Shown: positions 43,566 through 51,675 of the stretch, piece after piece
How positions within the stretch are numbered: position 1 is the first letter of the stretch
Layout: each line of letters starts with the position of its first letter
Assembly (NCBI GenBank): GCA_963675185.2
Contig: CAXXOH010000003.1
Location: 62,001 to 126,000, forward strand
Length of the DNA: 64,000 nucleotides
Source: Ilyobacter_A sp963675185
Lineage (GTDB): Bacteria; Fusobacteriota; Fusobacteriia; Fusobacteriales; Fusobacteriaceae
Direction of reading: 5' to 3'
Program-made: the position numbers and the translations under genes
Notes under the pieces: model-generated
The model's database searches: none
Told to the model about the DNA's origin: nothing
The model's input: only the letters and a program-made list of their open reading frames with translations

Positions 43566-44153
43566 ATGACAGAATCAAATATTAAAGAATCACAAAAGAG
43601 TTTAAGTAATAAAATTTATAAAACTAGAAAAGCTAGAATTATTTTTTCGGATGAATTAAAAAGCCAACATTCCTTTTATGAAGGACTCATGACTTATTAC
43701 ACTGTTATGATAATTGTTTTTTCATTACTTGAAAGTGTAATATCCATCGAAAATTTTTCACTATATATCCTTATTCTATCAATAGCTTTAGGTTTTTTCA
43801 CTCTATTTATTCAGTCACAAAAATTTTTAGAAAGACATTTGGATTTAAAAAAACACTATATTGATTTGGAAAATATTTATTTTAATTTAAATGTAATAGA
43901 GACTCCAACAAAGGATGCAATAGAAAAAATAAATAGAGAGTATACCGATGCATTGAATAGCCATGAAAATCATTCCTCAATCCACTATTTAAAAGCTCAA
44001 TATAATATTTCTGATATTAGCTTTCCTGATAAAATTAAAGTATGGTTTTATAATTTAAAAAGTTATTTATTTAGATTTGCTTTAATTATCTTTCCATTTT
44101 TTGTTCCAAAACTAATTATTTGGGTAAAGCTTATCTTTATTGAAAAATCTTAA
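43566..44153 (+). CDS. SLATT-domain 2TM effector protein
   Basis: 195 residues. After a basic N-terminus come two close membrane helices (about 42-60, TYYTVMIIVFSLLESVI, and 66-82, LYILILSIALGFFTLF), a helical region (ERHLDLKKHYIDLENIYFNLNVIE) and a last hydrophobic segment (about 168-190). This is the layout of SLATT membrane effectors, thought to perforate the membrane on infection. It is coupled to the RT gene, with AGGAGG just before the ATG. Exact SLATT subfamily cannot be fixed here. Confidence 0.75.
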   Translation: MTESNIKESQKSLSNKIYKTRKARIIFSDELKSQHSFYEGLMTYYTVMIIVFSLLESVISIENFSLYILILSIALGFFTLFIQSQKFLERHLDLKKHYIDLENIYFNLNVIETPTKDAIEKINREYTDALNSHENHSSIHYLKAQYNISDISFPDKIKVWFYNLKSYLFRFALIIFPFFVPKLIIWVKLIFIEKS

Positions 44154-44162
44154 AGCATCTGA

Positions 44163-44217
44163 TAACAAACGGCAGATTCCATGAAAATCGCACGGCATCT
44201 GTCCATCAGACCGTTAG
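44163..44217. repeat. attC-like site closing the RT-SLATT cassette
   Basis: TAACAAACGG (44163-44172) is matched by CCGTTAG (44211-44217), with inner arms CAGAT (44173-44177) and ATCTG (44197-44201). The right end continues as CCGTTAGGTGACATT, a word shared with five other places in the window. It begins nine bases after the stop of the SLATT gene. Confidence 0.7.
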
Positions 44218-44235
44218 GTGACATTATGGTAAGTG

Positions 44236-44283
44236 TATATAGAGTTGGTAGATTTTCTCGTTAACATCTCCTAACTCCATATA
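44236..44283. repeat. Inverted repeat at the start of the next cassette
   Basis: TATATAGAGTTGG (44236-44248) pairs with CCTAACTCCATATA (44270-44283), giving a 12-13 bp stem over a 21-base loop. It may be a second recombination hairpin or part of the 5' leader of the small gene that follows. Confidence 0.45.
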
Positions 44284-44323
44284 GACGACATAAAAGGTAA
44301 CATTCTCTAGGGAGGTAAGTGTT

Positions 44324-44523
44324 TTGAAAAAAACATATAAAGAATATATAAGAGAATTTTTTCTCGAAATAACTGACGAAGACTTCGATATTTTTTTGAA
44401 GAACAGGAAGCAATTAGGGAAAAATTCGAAGAGGAAATGTTTGGAGAAACTCCTCTTGAGAAATATATGAATGACGTTAGAAGAATTATTAATCAAGATA
44501 TAGAAGATGATTGTCCATTTTAA
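44324..44523 (+). pseudogene. Small gene interrupted by a one-base deletion in a T run
   Basis: From TTG 44324 (after GGGAGG) the frame reads KKTYKEYIREFFLEITDEDFDIF, then meets seven T at 44391-44397. One more T would continue as EEQEAIREKFEEEMFGE... to DIEDDCPF and a stop at 44521-44523, a 66-residue acidic helical protein. As printed the two halves are in different frames. It is either a broken gene, a sequencing slip or transcriptional slippage. It lies 23 bases before the radical SAM gene. Confidence 0.5.
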
Positions 44524-44546
44524 AAATAAAAAATTAGGAGGTCTAA

Positions 44547-45314
44547 ATGAAAGAAAATGATTTTATTGCTTTTGATAATTCTGATAGAATATTTATTAAT
44601 ACTTTCCTAGGATGTTATTCAAAATGTTCGTATTGCTATTTACCAAGTCTAAATATTCAAACATATAGTCATAAATCTGTTGAATCAATTATTGATGAAT
44701 TAAATGAGATTCCCGAGTTTATTAAAGGAAAAAATGGAACTATTATTTCAATTGGGTGCTATTCAGAGTGCTGGGATGTTTTTAATAGAAAAAATACCAT
44801 TAATTTAATAAATTTACTTTTAGAATATGAAAATCCTATTCAGCTTGCTACAAAACAATACATAAACATTAAGCATATTGAGGAAATAGCTTCAAAGATT
44901 AAATGGAAAGGTCAAATAACAATATATACTAGTTGCTCTACCATTACTGATTGGGAAAAATATGAAAACAAAACCACCAATCCTAAAAAAAGATTCCAAA
45001 ATTTCCTTATAAAAAAACATTTGGATATTCCAGTTATTTTGTATATAAAACCAGTAATAAAAGGTGTCACTATTAGAGATATTTCTCATTTTATTAATCT
45101 GATTGAAGAATATAAAGTAAAAGTGATTGTTGGCAGTCTATTTGTTCCAAATAAAATATGCTCAGAAGAAAAATCTCCAATTAGTACCTTGTTAACATAT
45201 AAAAAAAATTCTGAAGAAGATGTTTTAAAAACAGAATTAAAAAAATACGCTGATGTTTTTGAATTTAGCACTGAAATTGTAGAATACTACAGAAAGGAGA
45301 ATTACAATGGATAA
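44547..45314 (+). CDS. Radical SAM protein, SPL-like
   Basis: 255 residues. The radical SAM cluster motif CYSKCSYCYLP (CxxxCxxC) lies at about residues 23-33. Later words are IISIGCYSECWDVFNRK and IQLATKQYIN, similar to spore-photoproduct-lyase-like radical SAM proteins. It should cleave S-adenosylmethionine to start a radical reaction; the substrate is unknown. Its end overlaps the phosphoribosyltransferase start by eight bases, and a Nudix gene follows, so the three probably act together. Strongly A+T rich. Confidence 0.82.
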   Translation: MKENDFIAFDNSDRIFINTFLGCYSKCSYCYLPSLNIQTYSHKSVESIIDELNEIPEFIKGKNGTIISIGCYSECWDVFNRKNTINLINLLLEYENPIQLATKQYINIKHIEEIASKIKWKGQITIYTSCSTITDWEKYENKTTNPKKRFQNFLIKKHLDIPVILYIKPVIKGVTIRDISHFINLIEEYKVKVIVGSLFVPNKICSEEKSPISTLLTYKKNSEEDVLKTELKKYADVFEFSTEIVEYYRKENYNG

Positions 45315-46098
45315 TATAGTTATTTATACTTTTATTGTTGTTTCAGCTATTGGAACTATTATTTCTTTATTCGATACATTTTTATTTCTTCCAAAAAAAC
45401 TAAAAGATAAAATTGTCAAGAACAGACTTCAAGAATCTATTGAAATACTAAAAGAATTTGGAATCAAGCCTGAAATATACACAAAAACAAATATTGCTTC
45501 TAAAATTGATGCGGAGGTAACTGGGGATTTAAGAGCACAAGTTAATACTACCTTGAATAATTTTAAAGAAGATATACCTGTTAATATCGGTAAAATAAAC
45601 TCTAAGCCTCTTAAATACTATATAGATTTAATCGGAGCATCAACAAATCCAAAAAATTCAGAACTCTTTGCCAGATATCTTACAACATTTTGGAGAGAAA
45701 CTGTTACATCAAATACTTCTGTTAAAAATCTTGAATTTGATTTTGTGGTAACACCAAAACAGGGAAGTCCAATTATTGGATATGAATTTGCTAGAAAAAT
45801 GGAAAAACCTTTCATTATTTATTCTAGGGAAGAAAAATTTAGTACAGCAGATGATAACTTTAAAAAACACTTTGATTGTGAGGAGATTCCTCCAAAAGGT
45901 AAAACTGCCATAATTGTCGATGATAGCACAACAGGAGGAAGAATGATGAAAGAAGTTATAAAAGCTCTTAAGTCAAATGGCTATACTATTACAGAATGTT
46001 TAGTAATATTTGAACCAACTGTAAAAGATGCTAGAGGTATTCTTCAAGGGTTAGGTGTTAATTTACATTCAATTGTTAAAATAAATAATCACGAATAG
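45307..46098 (+). CDS. Membrane-anchored phosphoribosyltransferase-like protein
   Basis: 263 residues. An N-terminal helix (IYTFIVVSAIGTIISLFDTFLFL) anchors a type I phosphoribosyltransferase domain whose PRPP loop is AIIVDDSTTGGRMMKEV at about 203-219, with FDFVVTPKQGSPIIGYEFARK as the pyrophosphate loop. Orotate-PRTase-like proteins of this sort are found in conflict and defence gene sets. The gene is coupled by an 8-base overlap to the radical SAM gene. AAAGGAG precedes the ATG. Confidence 0.8.
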   Translation: MDNIVIYTFIVVSAIGTIISLFDTFLFLPKKLKDKIVKNRLQESIEILKEFGIKPEIYTKTNIASKIDAEVTGDLRAQVNTTLNNFKEDIPVNIGKINSKPLKYYIDLIGASTNPKNSELFARYLTTFWRETVTSNTSVKNLEFDFVVTPKQGSPIIGYEFARKMEKPFIIYSREEKFSTADDNFKKHFDCEEIPPKGKTAIIVDDSTTGGRMMKEVIKALKSNGYTITECLVIFEPTVKDARGILQGLGVNLHSIVKINNHE

Positions 46099-46106
46099 GA
46101 GATAAC

Positions 46107-46586
46107 ATGAAGATAGAAAAAAACTACGTTGTTTCTGGTATTATCTTTTATGCTAATAAGGTTCTATTAATTAAACATAAAAAATTTAACAAATGGCTTT
46201 ATCCAGGTGGGCATATTGAAAAAAATGAAACTCCAGAAGAGGCTTTAAAAAGAGAAATATTTGAAGAAGTTGGATTGAAAGTATCTATAATCGATTCTTC
46301 TAACTATAAATACTTAGCTCATGCAAATGTAAGAACACTTAAAACTCCTTTTACCATTGTAGAAGAAGTCCTTATTAAAACTCAAAAAAAGGAAGTTTAC
46401 AATATTGATTTAATCTATGTTTGTAAAAGTGATAAAACTGAACCTTTGATTATTAATGAAAAAGAAGTTTCAGAAGTACATTGGTTTTCAATAAATGAAA
46501 TTGATAATTTAGATTCTTTTCCAGAATTGGTTCCTTTAATTAATGAAGCTTATGACATCTATATTAAAAATATAAAAATCACCTAA
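46107..46586 (+). CDS. Nudix hydrolase
   Basis: 159 residues with a complete Nudix box at about 35-57: GGHIEKNETPEEALKREIFEEVGL matches GX5EX7REUXEEXGU exactly when read over its parts (G...E, REIFEEVGL). It is the third gene of the radical SAM/PRTase set, with AGGAG before its ATG eight bases after the previous stop. The combination suggests a nucleotide or phosphoribosyl substrate shared by all three. Confidence 0.9.
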   Translation: MKIEKNYVVSGIIFYANKVLLIKHKKFNKWLYPGGHIEKNETPEEALKREIFEEVGLKVSIIDSSNYKYLAHANVRTLKTPFTIVEEVLIKTQKKEVYNIDLIYVCKSDKTEPLIINEKEVSEVHWFSINEIDNLDSFPELVPLINEAYDIYIKNIKIT

Positions 46587-46642
46587 CACGGCGACAACCA
46601 ACATGCAAAAACCGCACGTCGGTTTGGTCGCGAATCCGTTAG
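46582..46642. repeat. attC-like site after the radical SAM/PRTase/Nudix cassette
   Basis: CCTAACACGGCGACAACCAA (46582-46601) is matched by TTGGTCGCG and CCGTTAG (46624-46642). The left arm has an extra base relative to the right, as do real attC sites. About 61 bases, overlapping the Nudix stop codon. The right end is CCGTTAGAAGACATA. Confidence 0.8.
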
Positions 46643-46676
46643 AAGACATATTAATCTATATAGAGGAGAAATTTAT

Positions 46677-47378
46677 ATGAAGAGTAACACTGAAAGATTA
46701 AGAGAATTTATAATTGAATGTGGTGCTACTGAAGTTGGTTTTGCAAATTTAAGTTGTACTTTACCCGAAGAACGATATAATTTAGAGTATGGGATTTCAA
46801 TAGTAAAGTCTCTTAATCCTAATATTATTCGTAATATAGTTGATGGGCCTACTTTAGAATATTATGAAGAATATAAGCGTGTTAATGAGATACTAAATAG
46901 AATTGCAAAGTCTACAGCTGAATATATTAATGATTTAGGTTTTGAAGCATATGCACAGCCTGCAACTGTGTCAGTAGTAGATAAGAACAATAGAACTGCT
47001 TTTCTACCACATAAAACAGTAGCAACTTTAAGTGGGTTAGGTTGGATAGGTAAGTCAGCGTTGTTAGTTACAGAAGAATATGGTTCTGCATTAAGACTAA
47101 CAACTGTATTTACTAATTTAATACTAGAAGTAGGAAAGCCAAAAACATATTCTGAATGTAGGAATTGCAAGGTATGTGTTGAATCATGTCCTGGCCAAGC
47201 AATAACAGGCAATAACTGGGAACCAAGCGTAGAAAGAAGTTATATATATGATGCAGATAAGTGTAAAGCAGAAGCTTTAAGAAGAAGTAGTAGAGTAGGA
47301 ATAAATAACACTATATGTGGGATTTGTATAAATGTATGTCCGTATACACAGAAATATCTCAAGGGAAATGGCAGTTAA
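46677..47378 (+). CDS. QueG-like 4Fe-4S protein (epoxyqueuosine reductase related)
   Basis: 233 residues. It has the two-cluster ferredoxin arrangement CRNCKVCVESCPGQAI and CGICINVCPYTQKYL at the C-terminus, and the segment LSGLGWIGKSALLVTEEYGSALRLTTV that is typical of the QueG family. True QueG is longer (about 310-380 residues) and cobalamin dependent; the N-terminal half here is short and divergent, so it is better called a relative. AGAGGAG precedes the ATG. Confidence 0.8.
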   Translation: MKSNTERLREFIIECGATEVGFANLSCTLPEERYNLEYGISIVKSLNPNIIRNIVDGPTLEYYEEYKRVNEILNRIAKSTAEYINDLGFEAYAQPATVSVVDKNNRTAFLPHKTVATLSGLGWIGKSALLVTEEYGSALRLTTVFTNLILEVGKPKTYSECRNCKVCVESCPGQAITGNNWEPSVERSYIYDADKCKAEALRRSSRVGINNTICGICINVCPYTQKYLKGNGS

Positions 47379-47394
47379 CGATTACTACTTCTTC

Positions 47395-47515
47395 TAACAA
47401 TATGTTTCCGACGCCCACTTCACTAACCAGAGTCACCCTTGCATAAGGTGTTCGCAGGCTCACAACCATGAGCAAGGGTTGTAACCTCAGTGGCGTCGGC
47501 AACACATAAACGTTA
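47395..47515. repeat. Long attC-like site (VCR-sized) after the QueG-like gene
   Basis: TAACAATATGTTTCCGACGC (47395-) and CCACT are matched by AGTGGCGTCGGCAACACAT and AACGTTA (ending 47515). An inner stem CCCTTGC/GCAAGGG lies near the middle. About 121 bases, the size of Vibrio VCR sites, with TAAC and GTTA ends. Confidence 0.8.
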
Positions 47516-47551
47516 TTCTGAGAACTCATCGATAAGGAGATTTAAATAGAA

Positions 47552-48142
47552 ATGGATAAAAAAACCAATAAACAAGACATTGTAAAAAGATTTGCCTCCA
47601 AAGGGGTATTTCCTTATCAAATGGCATTTACCTTATTGATACCATTGAGGAATATATTTCTTTCTCCAAAGCAATTGATAAAGAGACTTGAACTAAAGGA
47701 AGACTCAAATGTATTAGAAGTTGGTCCAGGCCCGGGATATTTTAGCATAAAGATTGGGAAAACCTTGAGCCGAGGCAGATTGGTTTTAGCAGATATTCAG
47801 CAGGAGATGCTTGATTACGCCCGAAAACGAATCGACAAAAAAGGTATTATGAATGTAGATTATTACTTATGCAATGGAATAGAATTTGAATTCCCTGATA
47901 ATTACTTTGATAGAATATTTATGGTAACTGTAATTGGAGAGATTGAAAACAAAGCGGTATATATCAGTGAATTCAATCGAATAATTAAGTCAGGTGGCAT
48001 TCTATCAATCACAGAACTTGCAGGAGATCCTGATAAATTAACTATTAAGGAAGTTAAAGAATTAGTACAGGATTTAGGTTTTGAATTTTATAGGATTTTT
48101 GGGAATGATAGAAATTATACGATAAATTTTAAAAAGAAATAA
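47552..48142 (+). CDS. Class I SAM-dependent methyltransferase
   Basis: 196 residues. Motif I VLEVGPGPGYFSIKIG at about 53-68, the acidic end of strand 2 (LVLADIQQEML), motif after NGIEFEFPDNYFDRIFMV and GGILSITELAG follow the methyltransferase_11 order. The substrate is unknown. AAGGAG is upstream of the ATG with longish spacing. It lies alone between two attC-like sites. Confidence 0.9.
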   Translation: MDKKTNKQDIVKRFASKGVFPYQMAFTLLIPLRNIFLSPKQLIKRLELKEDSNVLEVGPGPGYFSIKIGKTLSRGRLVLADIQQEMLDYARKRIDKKGIMNVDYYLCNGIEFEFPDNYFDRIFMVTVIGEIENKAVYISEFNRIIKSGGILSITELAGDPDKLTIKEVKELVQDLGFEFYRIFGNDRNYTINFKKK

Positions 48143-48147
48143 CGGCA

Positions 48148-48219
48148 CCTAACAGCGTATTTCCAACACAACGAGAAAGCCGCTAGGGTTGTTTCGTCGT
48201 AAACACGCAGAACCTTATC
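48148..48219. repeat. attC-like site after the methyltransferase gene
   Basis: CCTAACAGCGTATTTCC (48148-) and AACACAACGA are matched by TCGTCGTAAACACGCAGAACC (to about 48215). The right core is CCTTATC instead of GTTA, so it may be a decayed site. Confidence 0.6.
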
Positions 48220-48269
48220 TGATATAAGTATCGGTGCAATATGAATGTTTCTATAATGCAGGAGGAAAA

Positions 48270-48539
48270 GTGAAAGAATCTTTAAAAGAGTTACAAAAGA
48301 TACCTGGCATTGGAAAAAAAATATCAAAAGATTTATATAATATTGGAATTCACACAGTATCAGAGTTAAAGGGGCAGAATCCTGAAGAACTGTACGAAAA
48401 ATTATGCCTCTATCAAGGGCAAAAAGTTGACAGATGTGTGCTGTATGTTTTAAGATGTGCTGTATATTTTGCTAATGAAAAGAATCATGAGCCAGAAAAG
48501 CTCAAATGGTGGAATTGGAAAGATGGAAATAAAAAATGA
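48270..48539 (+). CDS. Cdd1/helix-hairpin-helix family small protein
   Basis: 89 residues. It has LQKIPGIGKKISKDLYNIGIHTVSEL, a helix-hairpin-helix DNA-binding motif, then NPEELYEKLCLYQG and VDRCVLYVLRCAVYFAN, as in the 'pathogenicity locus' Cdd1 family (PF11731). Role is unknown, presumably nucleic-acid binding. The start is GTG at 48270 after GGAGG; the frame is open upstream from 48234. Confidence 0.82.
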   Translation: MKESLKELQKIPGIGKKISKDLYNIGIHTVSELKGQNPEELYEKLCLYQGQKVDRCVLYVLRCAVYFANEKNHEPEKLKWWNWKDGNKK

Positions 48540-48625
48540 GAAAAAGGATGTCAAATATACATGTGTAAGTCGCATGTTTACAAGGTACTATTGAATTATA
48601 ATGGAGTAATTAAAGTAAAGGTTGA

Positions 48626-48705
48626 CGTTATGCCATAAGGGTGCGTATAGCTGGTCGGCAGTTAGATACTTTTGGGAAGAGCCGGCGCCTCCGTTATTTG
48701 ACATT
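48626..48705. repeat. Degenerate cassette boundary
   Basis: A GACGTTATGCC core (48626-48630) and a CCGTTATTTGACATT core (48691-48705) are present with only weak pairing (CGGC/GCCG) between them. The second core is a variant of the CCGTTAGnTGACATT word seen elsewhere, so this marks a likely cassette junction. The rest of 48540-48774 shows no gene. Confidence 0.45.
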
Positions 48706-48774
48706 GGTTAACTCATTACGTCGGATTCCTCTTGGGCCATTATACAATACTAAAGAATTATGGAGGTATACTCA

Positions 48775-49428
48775 ATGCTTTATAAGCTGGTAATATTTGA
48801 TTTAGACGGTACACTTGTTGATTCTATTGAAGGAATCAAATTTTCAATGAACAGAGTACTAGATAGGTTTAACTTTCCTAACCATGATACCGAAACGTAC
48901 AAGAATCTCGTTGGAAATGGGCTAAGAAATCTTGTGAGGAAGGCGCTTCCCCCTGATTTTAGTGATTCTGACATGGTGGAAAAATGCTACGAGTTGATGT
49001 TGGAAGAGTATGGGAAAAACTGGGATAGGGGAATGAAGTTATACGACGGCATAGAAGCGGTGCTGGATGAACTGTCCAAAAAAAATATACAGTTTGCCAT
49101 CAATACAAACAAGAATCAGGAGATGACAGATGAAATTGTCGAGCAGTATCTATCCAAGTGGGATTTTATCCGTGTTATCGGCTTTAACCATGATTTACCC
49201 AAAAAACCGGATCCGTACGGCGTGGATCAGATCATGAAAGAGGCAGCTATAACAGCTGAGGAATGCCTGTACATAGGTGATTCTGAAGTGGATATTCAGA
49301 CGGCAGTTAATGCGGGGATTAACTATGTGAGCGTATCGTGGGGGTTTAGGAGTAAAGAACAGCTTGAAAGGTATAGCCCTAAAACTATTATTGATAACCC
49401 TACAGAATTGCTTGACATAGTTATTTAG
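48775..49428 (+). CDS. HAD-superfamily hydrolase, phosphoglycolate phosphatase-like
   Basis: 217 residues. Motif I FDLDGTLVDS near the N-terminus (nucleophile Asp), motif II INTNKN, motif III with KKPDPYGVDQIM and motif IV CLYIGDSEVDIQTAVNAG are all intact; the alpha-helical cap lies between I and II. It likely dephosphorylates a small phosphate ester. ATG 48775 is chosen eight bases after GGAGG; an ATG at 48760 overlaps that ribosome site. The following 49429-49721 stretch is A+T rich with no gene seen. Confidence 0.9.
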   Translation: MLYKLVIFDLDGTLVDSIEGIKFSMNRVLDRFNFPNHDTETYKNLVGNGLRNLVRKALPPDFSDSDMVEKCYELMLEEYGKNWDRGMKLYDGIEAVLDELSKKNIQFAINTNKNQEMTDEIVEQYLSKWDFIRVIGFNHDLPKKPDPYGVDQIMKEAAITAEECLYIGDSEVDIQTAVNAGINYVSVSWGFRSKEQLERYSPKTIIDNPTELLDIVI

Positions 49429-49721
49429 AGTAAAGCGTCGAAGCGAGCCGATGCTGTCTAATAGCGTACAATATGACCAGGAGTCAGAAAAATATCACAT
49501 TGTATAAACAGAAACTCTATTGATAATCTCCATTTTATATTGTATAAATAATATATAAGCCTACGATCGCTAATATATGTGATTCTTCTGTTTATTTGCC
49601 GAATTCAAGTTAAATAACCTAAAAATGCAAGTCAGAAAGTAGAATTAATTATAGAAATAAAAAATAAATCAAGCTGAAATATAGTTGTTTTTGTCTATAC
49701 TTCAGTATACAAGGAGGAAAT

Positions 49722-50006
49722 ATGTACAAATTTTTGATCACAATCAAGCTAAAACCTGGTTCACTGGAAAAAATCCTTGAAAAAGCACCGGAGGCTCAAA
49801 AAAAGACGCGTGAAGAAGAAGGATGTATTTCATATGATTTTTTCACATGTACTGACGATCCGAACAAACTGGTATTTATCGAAGTTTTTAAATCCAAAGA
49901 AGCGCATGAATGGCATTGCGAACAAGATTACACAAAAGAGTTTATTGCCTTCCATGAGCAGTTCCACGAGTCACTTGTATTTGAGACAGTAAATATAGCT
50001 CAATAA
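49722..50006 (+). CDS. Antibiotic biosynthesis monooxygenase-like (ABM/YgiN) protein
   Basis: 94 residues. It shows the ABM ferredoxin-like fold with KLKPGSLEKILEKAP, TREEEGCISYDFFTCTDDPNKLVFIEVFKSKEAHEWHCEQDYTKEF, split here in parts: GCISYDF, VFIEVFKSKEA and HEWHCEQ. Members are small dimeric oxygenases or heme/quinone-related enzymes of mostly unknown role. AAGGAGG precedes the ATG and a hairpin follows. Confidence 0.87.
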   Translation: MYKFLITIKLKPGSLEKILEKAPEAQKKTREEEGCISYDFFTCTDDPNKLVFIEVFKSKEAHEWHCEQDYTKEFIAFHEQFHESLVFETVNIAQ

Positions 50007-50046
50007 AAGGTATCCTCTTAATTGATAAGACTGCGAGGATACCTTT
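50006..50046 (+). terminator. Hairpin after the ABM gene
   Basis: AAAGGTATCCTC (50006-50017) pairs perfectly with GAGGATACCTTT (50035-50046). There is no strong T tract after it. Confidence 0.6.
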
Positions 50047-50385
50047 GTTGAATTTAATAAAGTTTATCTAACAAGATAATAAACGGAGAATACTTTGTAA
50101 GTTTTTAGAGCATACGTCAGAGAGTTTTTTGGTATACTATCTATTGAGGGGAATTGAATGAGGGAAATAAATAACAGATGATATTTTATTGGTATACTGG
50201 GTTAATAATGAGGTCTGCATTGGGTTTCCGTATGCACCATCAAGCCTAAATAGATAAAGTGCTTATAGAAAAATAATTATTTTAGTTTATAAAATAACTT
50301 GAAATCTTTATTGCCCCTTAGCCAGTTTGGACTCTTGCGCGAATTAATATATAATATATTTAAATCAATATTAAGGAGCAAAGAG

Positions 50386-50661
50386 ATGACTAGAAGAAGA
50401 TACTCTATGGAAGAAAAAGAAAGAATATTAGAAGAAGTTAAACTAGCTAAGAATAGAAGAGCCGTGGCAGCTAAGTATAATCTGGCTGAAAGTACCATCA
50501 GAGGGTGGGAAAAAAAGCTTTCTCAGAAAGAATCGGGTCAACATAAGGATTTAAGTAAAATTAATAAAACCCTTGAGGCTGAAAATAAAGCTCTGAAAGA
50601 AATTTCTGCTGAAAAAGATCTTGAAATCAAGATTTTGAAGGATATGTTAAAAAAGATGTAA
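50386..50661 (+). CDS. IS3 transposase OrfA (helix-turn-helix)
   Basis: 91 residues. An N-terminal helix-turn-helix (MEEKERILEEVKLAKNRRAVAAKYNLAESTIRGW, read in two halves) binds the ends, and a C-terminal leucine-rich coiled coil (LEAENKALKEISAEKDLEIKILKD) follows. AAGGAG precedes the ATG. Its end overlaps orfB at the slippery A AAA AAG (50649-50655). Confidence 0.9.
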   Translation: MTRRRYSMEEKERILEEVKLAKNRRAVAAKYNLAESTIRGWEKKLSQKESGQHKDLSKINKTLEAENKALKEISAEKDLEIKILKDMLKKM

Positions 50662-51605
50662 CCACTATTTTTAAATATCAAGTAGCAAAATATTGGATTG
50701 ATGAAGGGAATAAACCTTCCTTAGTCCTGAGGATAGTGGGGTTACCTAAGTCTACTTACTACTATTACAAAGATAAACAGAAAGAATATAAAATAGTAAA
50801 ACCTAAAAGAGCAGGCGCGAAGCCTAAAGGATATAGCTTTAATTTTAAAAATGAAAAAGTTTCAGATGATAAGATCAAAGAATTTTTAAAAAGTTATGAT
50901 GAAACAAGAGAATGTGCATATGGATATCGAAAGAGAGCTCATGCAGTTAAAAGAGATTGGGGAATAATTCTTAATCATAAGAAGTCTTATCGGTTATGTA
51001 AAGAATTAAAGCTTCTCCGAAAATATCTACCTCAACCAAAAGAAAAAAAGGTTTTAGCTACAAATAAAAAAGTCCAATCATCAAATAAATTATGGGAAAT
51101 AGATGTGAAATATGGATATATCTATGGAATCGAAAGGGTATTTTATGTTTGTGAAATTATCGATGTTTTTGATAGAAGTATAATTGATTACCATATCGGA
51201 TTCTCTTGTACTGCAGAAGATGTTTGCAACTCTTTAATTAGAGCTGTGTACAAGAGATCAGAACTCATGCCTGAGAAACTCTATATTAGAAGTGACAACG
51301 GGTCCCAGTTTACCAGCAAATTGTTTTCAGAAACTTGCAGAGCTCTAGGAATAAATCATGAAAGAATCCCCAATGCTACCCCTAATAAGAATGCTCATAT
51401 AGAGTCATTTCATAGTATTTTAGAGCGGGAAGTCTTTGGTTATAAGTATTTTGAAAGTTTTCAAGAAGCCTATGAAGAGATGCAGGAATTTATAGATTTC
51501 TATAATACAAAAAGAATTCATGGAAGTTTAAAATATATGACTCCCCAGGAATTCTATGAGAAATATAAAGGAAAAGAATCAGAGGAATTTAAAGTAGCAG
51601 CGTAA
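50649..51605 (+). CDS. IS3 transposase OrfB (DDE integrase), made by -1 frameshift
   Basis: About 318 residues if read from the shift point. The rve integrase core shows DDE residues: WEIDVKYGYI, LYIRSDNGSQFTS and NKNAHIESFHSILERE. The frame is open from before the orfA stop, so the product is probably the OrfAB fusion made at A AAA AAG; an internal GTG at 50736 is the first alternative start. The catalytic residues are intact, so the element may be active. Confidence 0.9.
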   Translation, partial: KKDVTTIFKYQVAKYWIDEGNKPSLVLRIVGLPKSTYYYYKDKQKEYKIVKPKRAGAKPKGYSFNFKNEKVSDDKIKEFLKSYDETRECAYGYRKRAHAVKRDWGIILNHKKSYRLCKELKLLRKYLPQPKEKKVLATNKKVQSSNKLWEIDVKYGYIYGIERVFYVCEIIDVFDRSIIDYHIGFSCTAEDVCNSLIRAVYKRSELMPEKLYIRSDNGSQFTSKLFSETCRALGINHERIPNATPNKNAHIESFHSILEREVFGYKYFESFQEAYEEMQEFIDFYNTKRIHGSLKYMTPQEFYEKYKGKESEEFKVAA

Positions 51606-51675
51606 AACGCGCAAAATAAGGAAATAAGTCCAAGAATTAAGGGGTCAAACCGAAATTAAGAAAGGGAGGAATAAA

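Larger units (their letters stand above)
50312..51647 (+). mobile_element. IS3-family insertion sequence
   Basis: About 1.34 kb with imperfect terminal inverted repeats: left TGCCCCTTAGCCAGTTTGG and right end (reverse complement) TGACCCCTTAATTCTTGG, then GACT in both. It carries the overlapping orfA and orfB of IS3 elements with a slippery A6G. No clear target duplication is seen at the flanks. It has inserted in the accessory region between the ABM and HIT genes. Confidence 0.85.
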
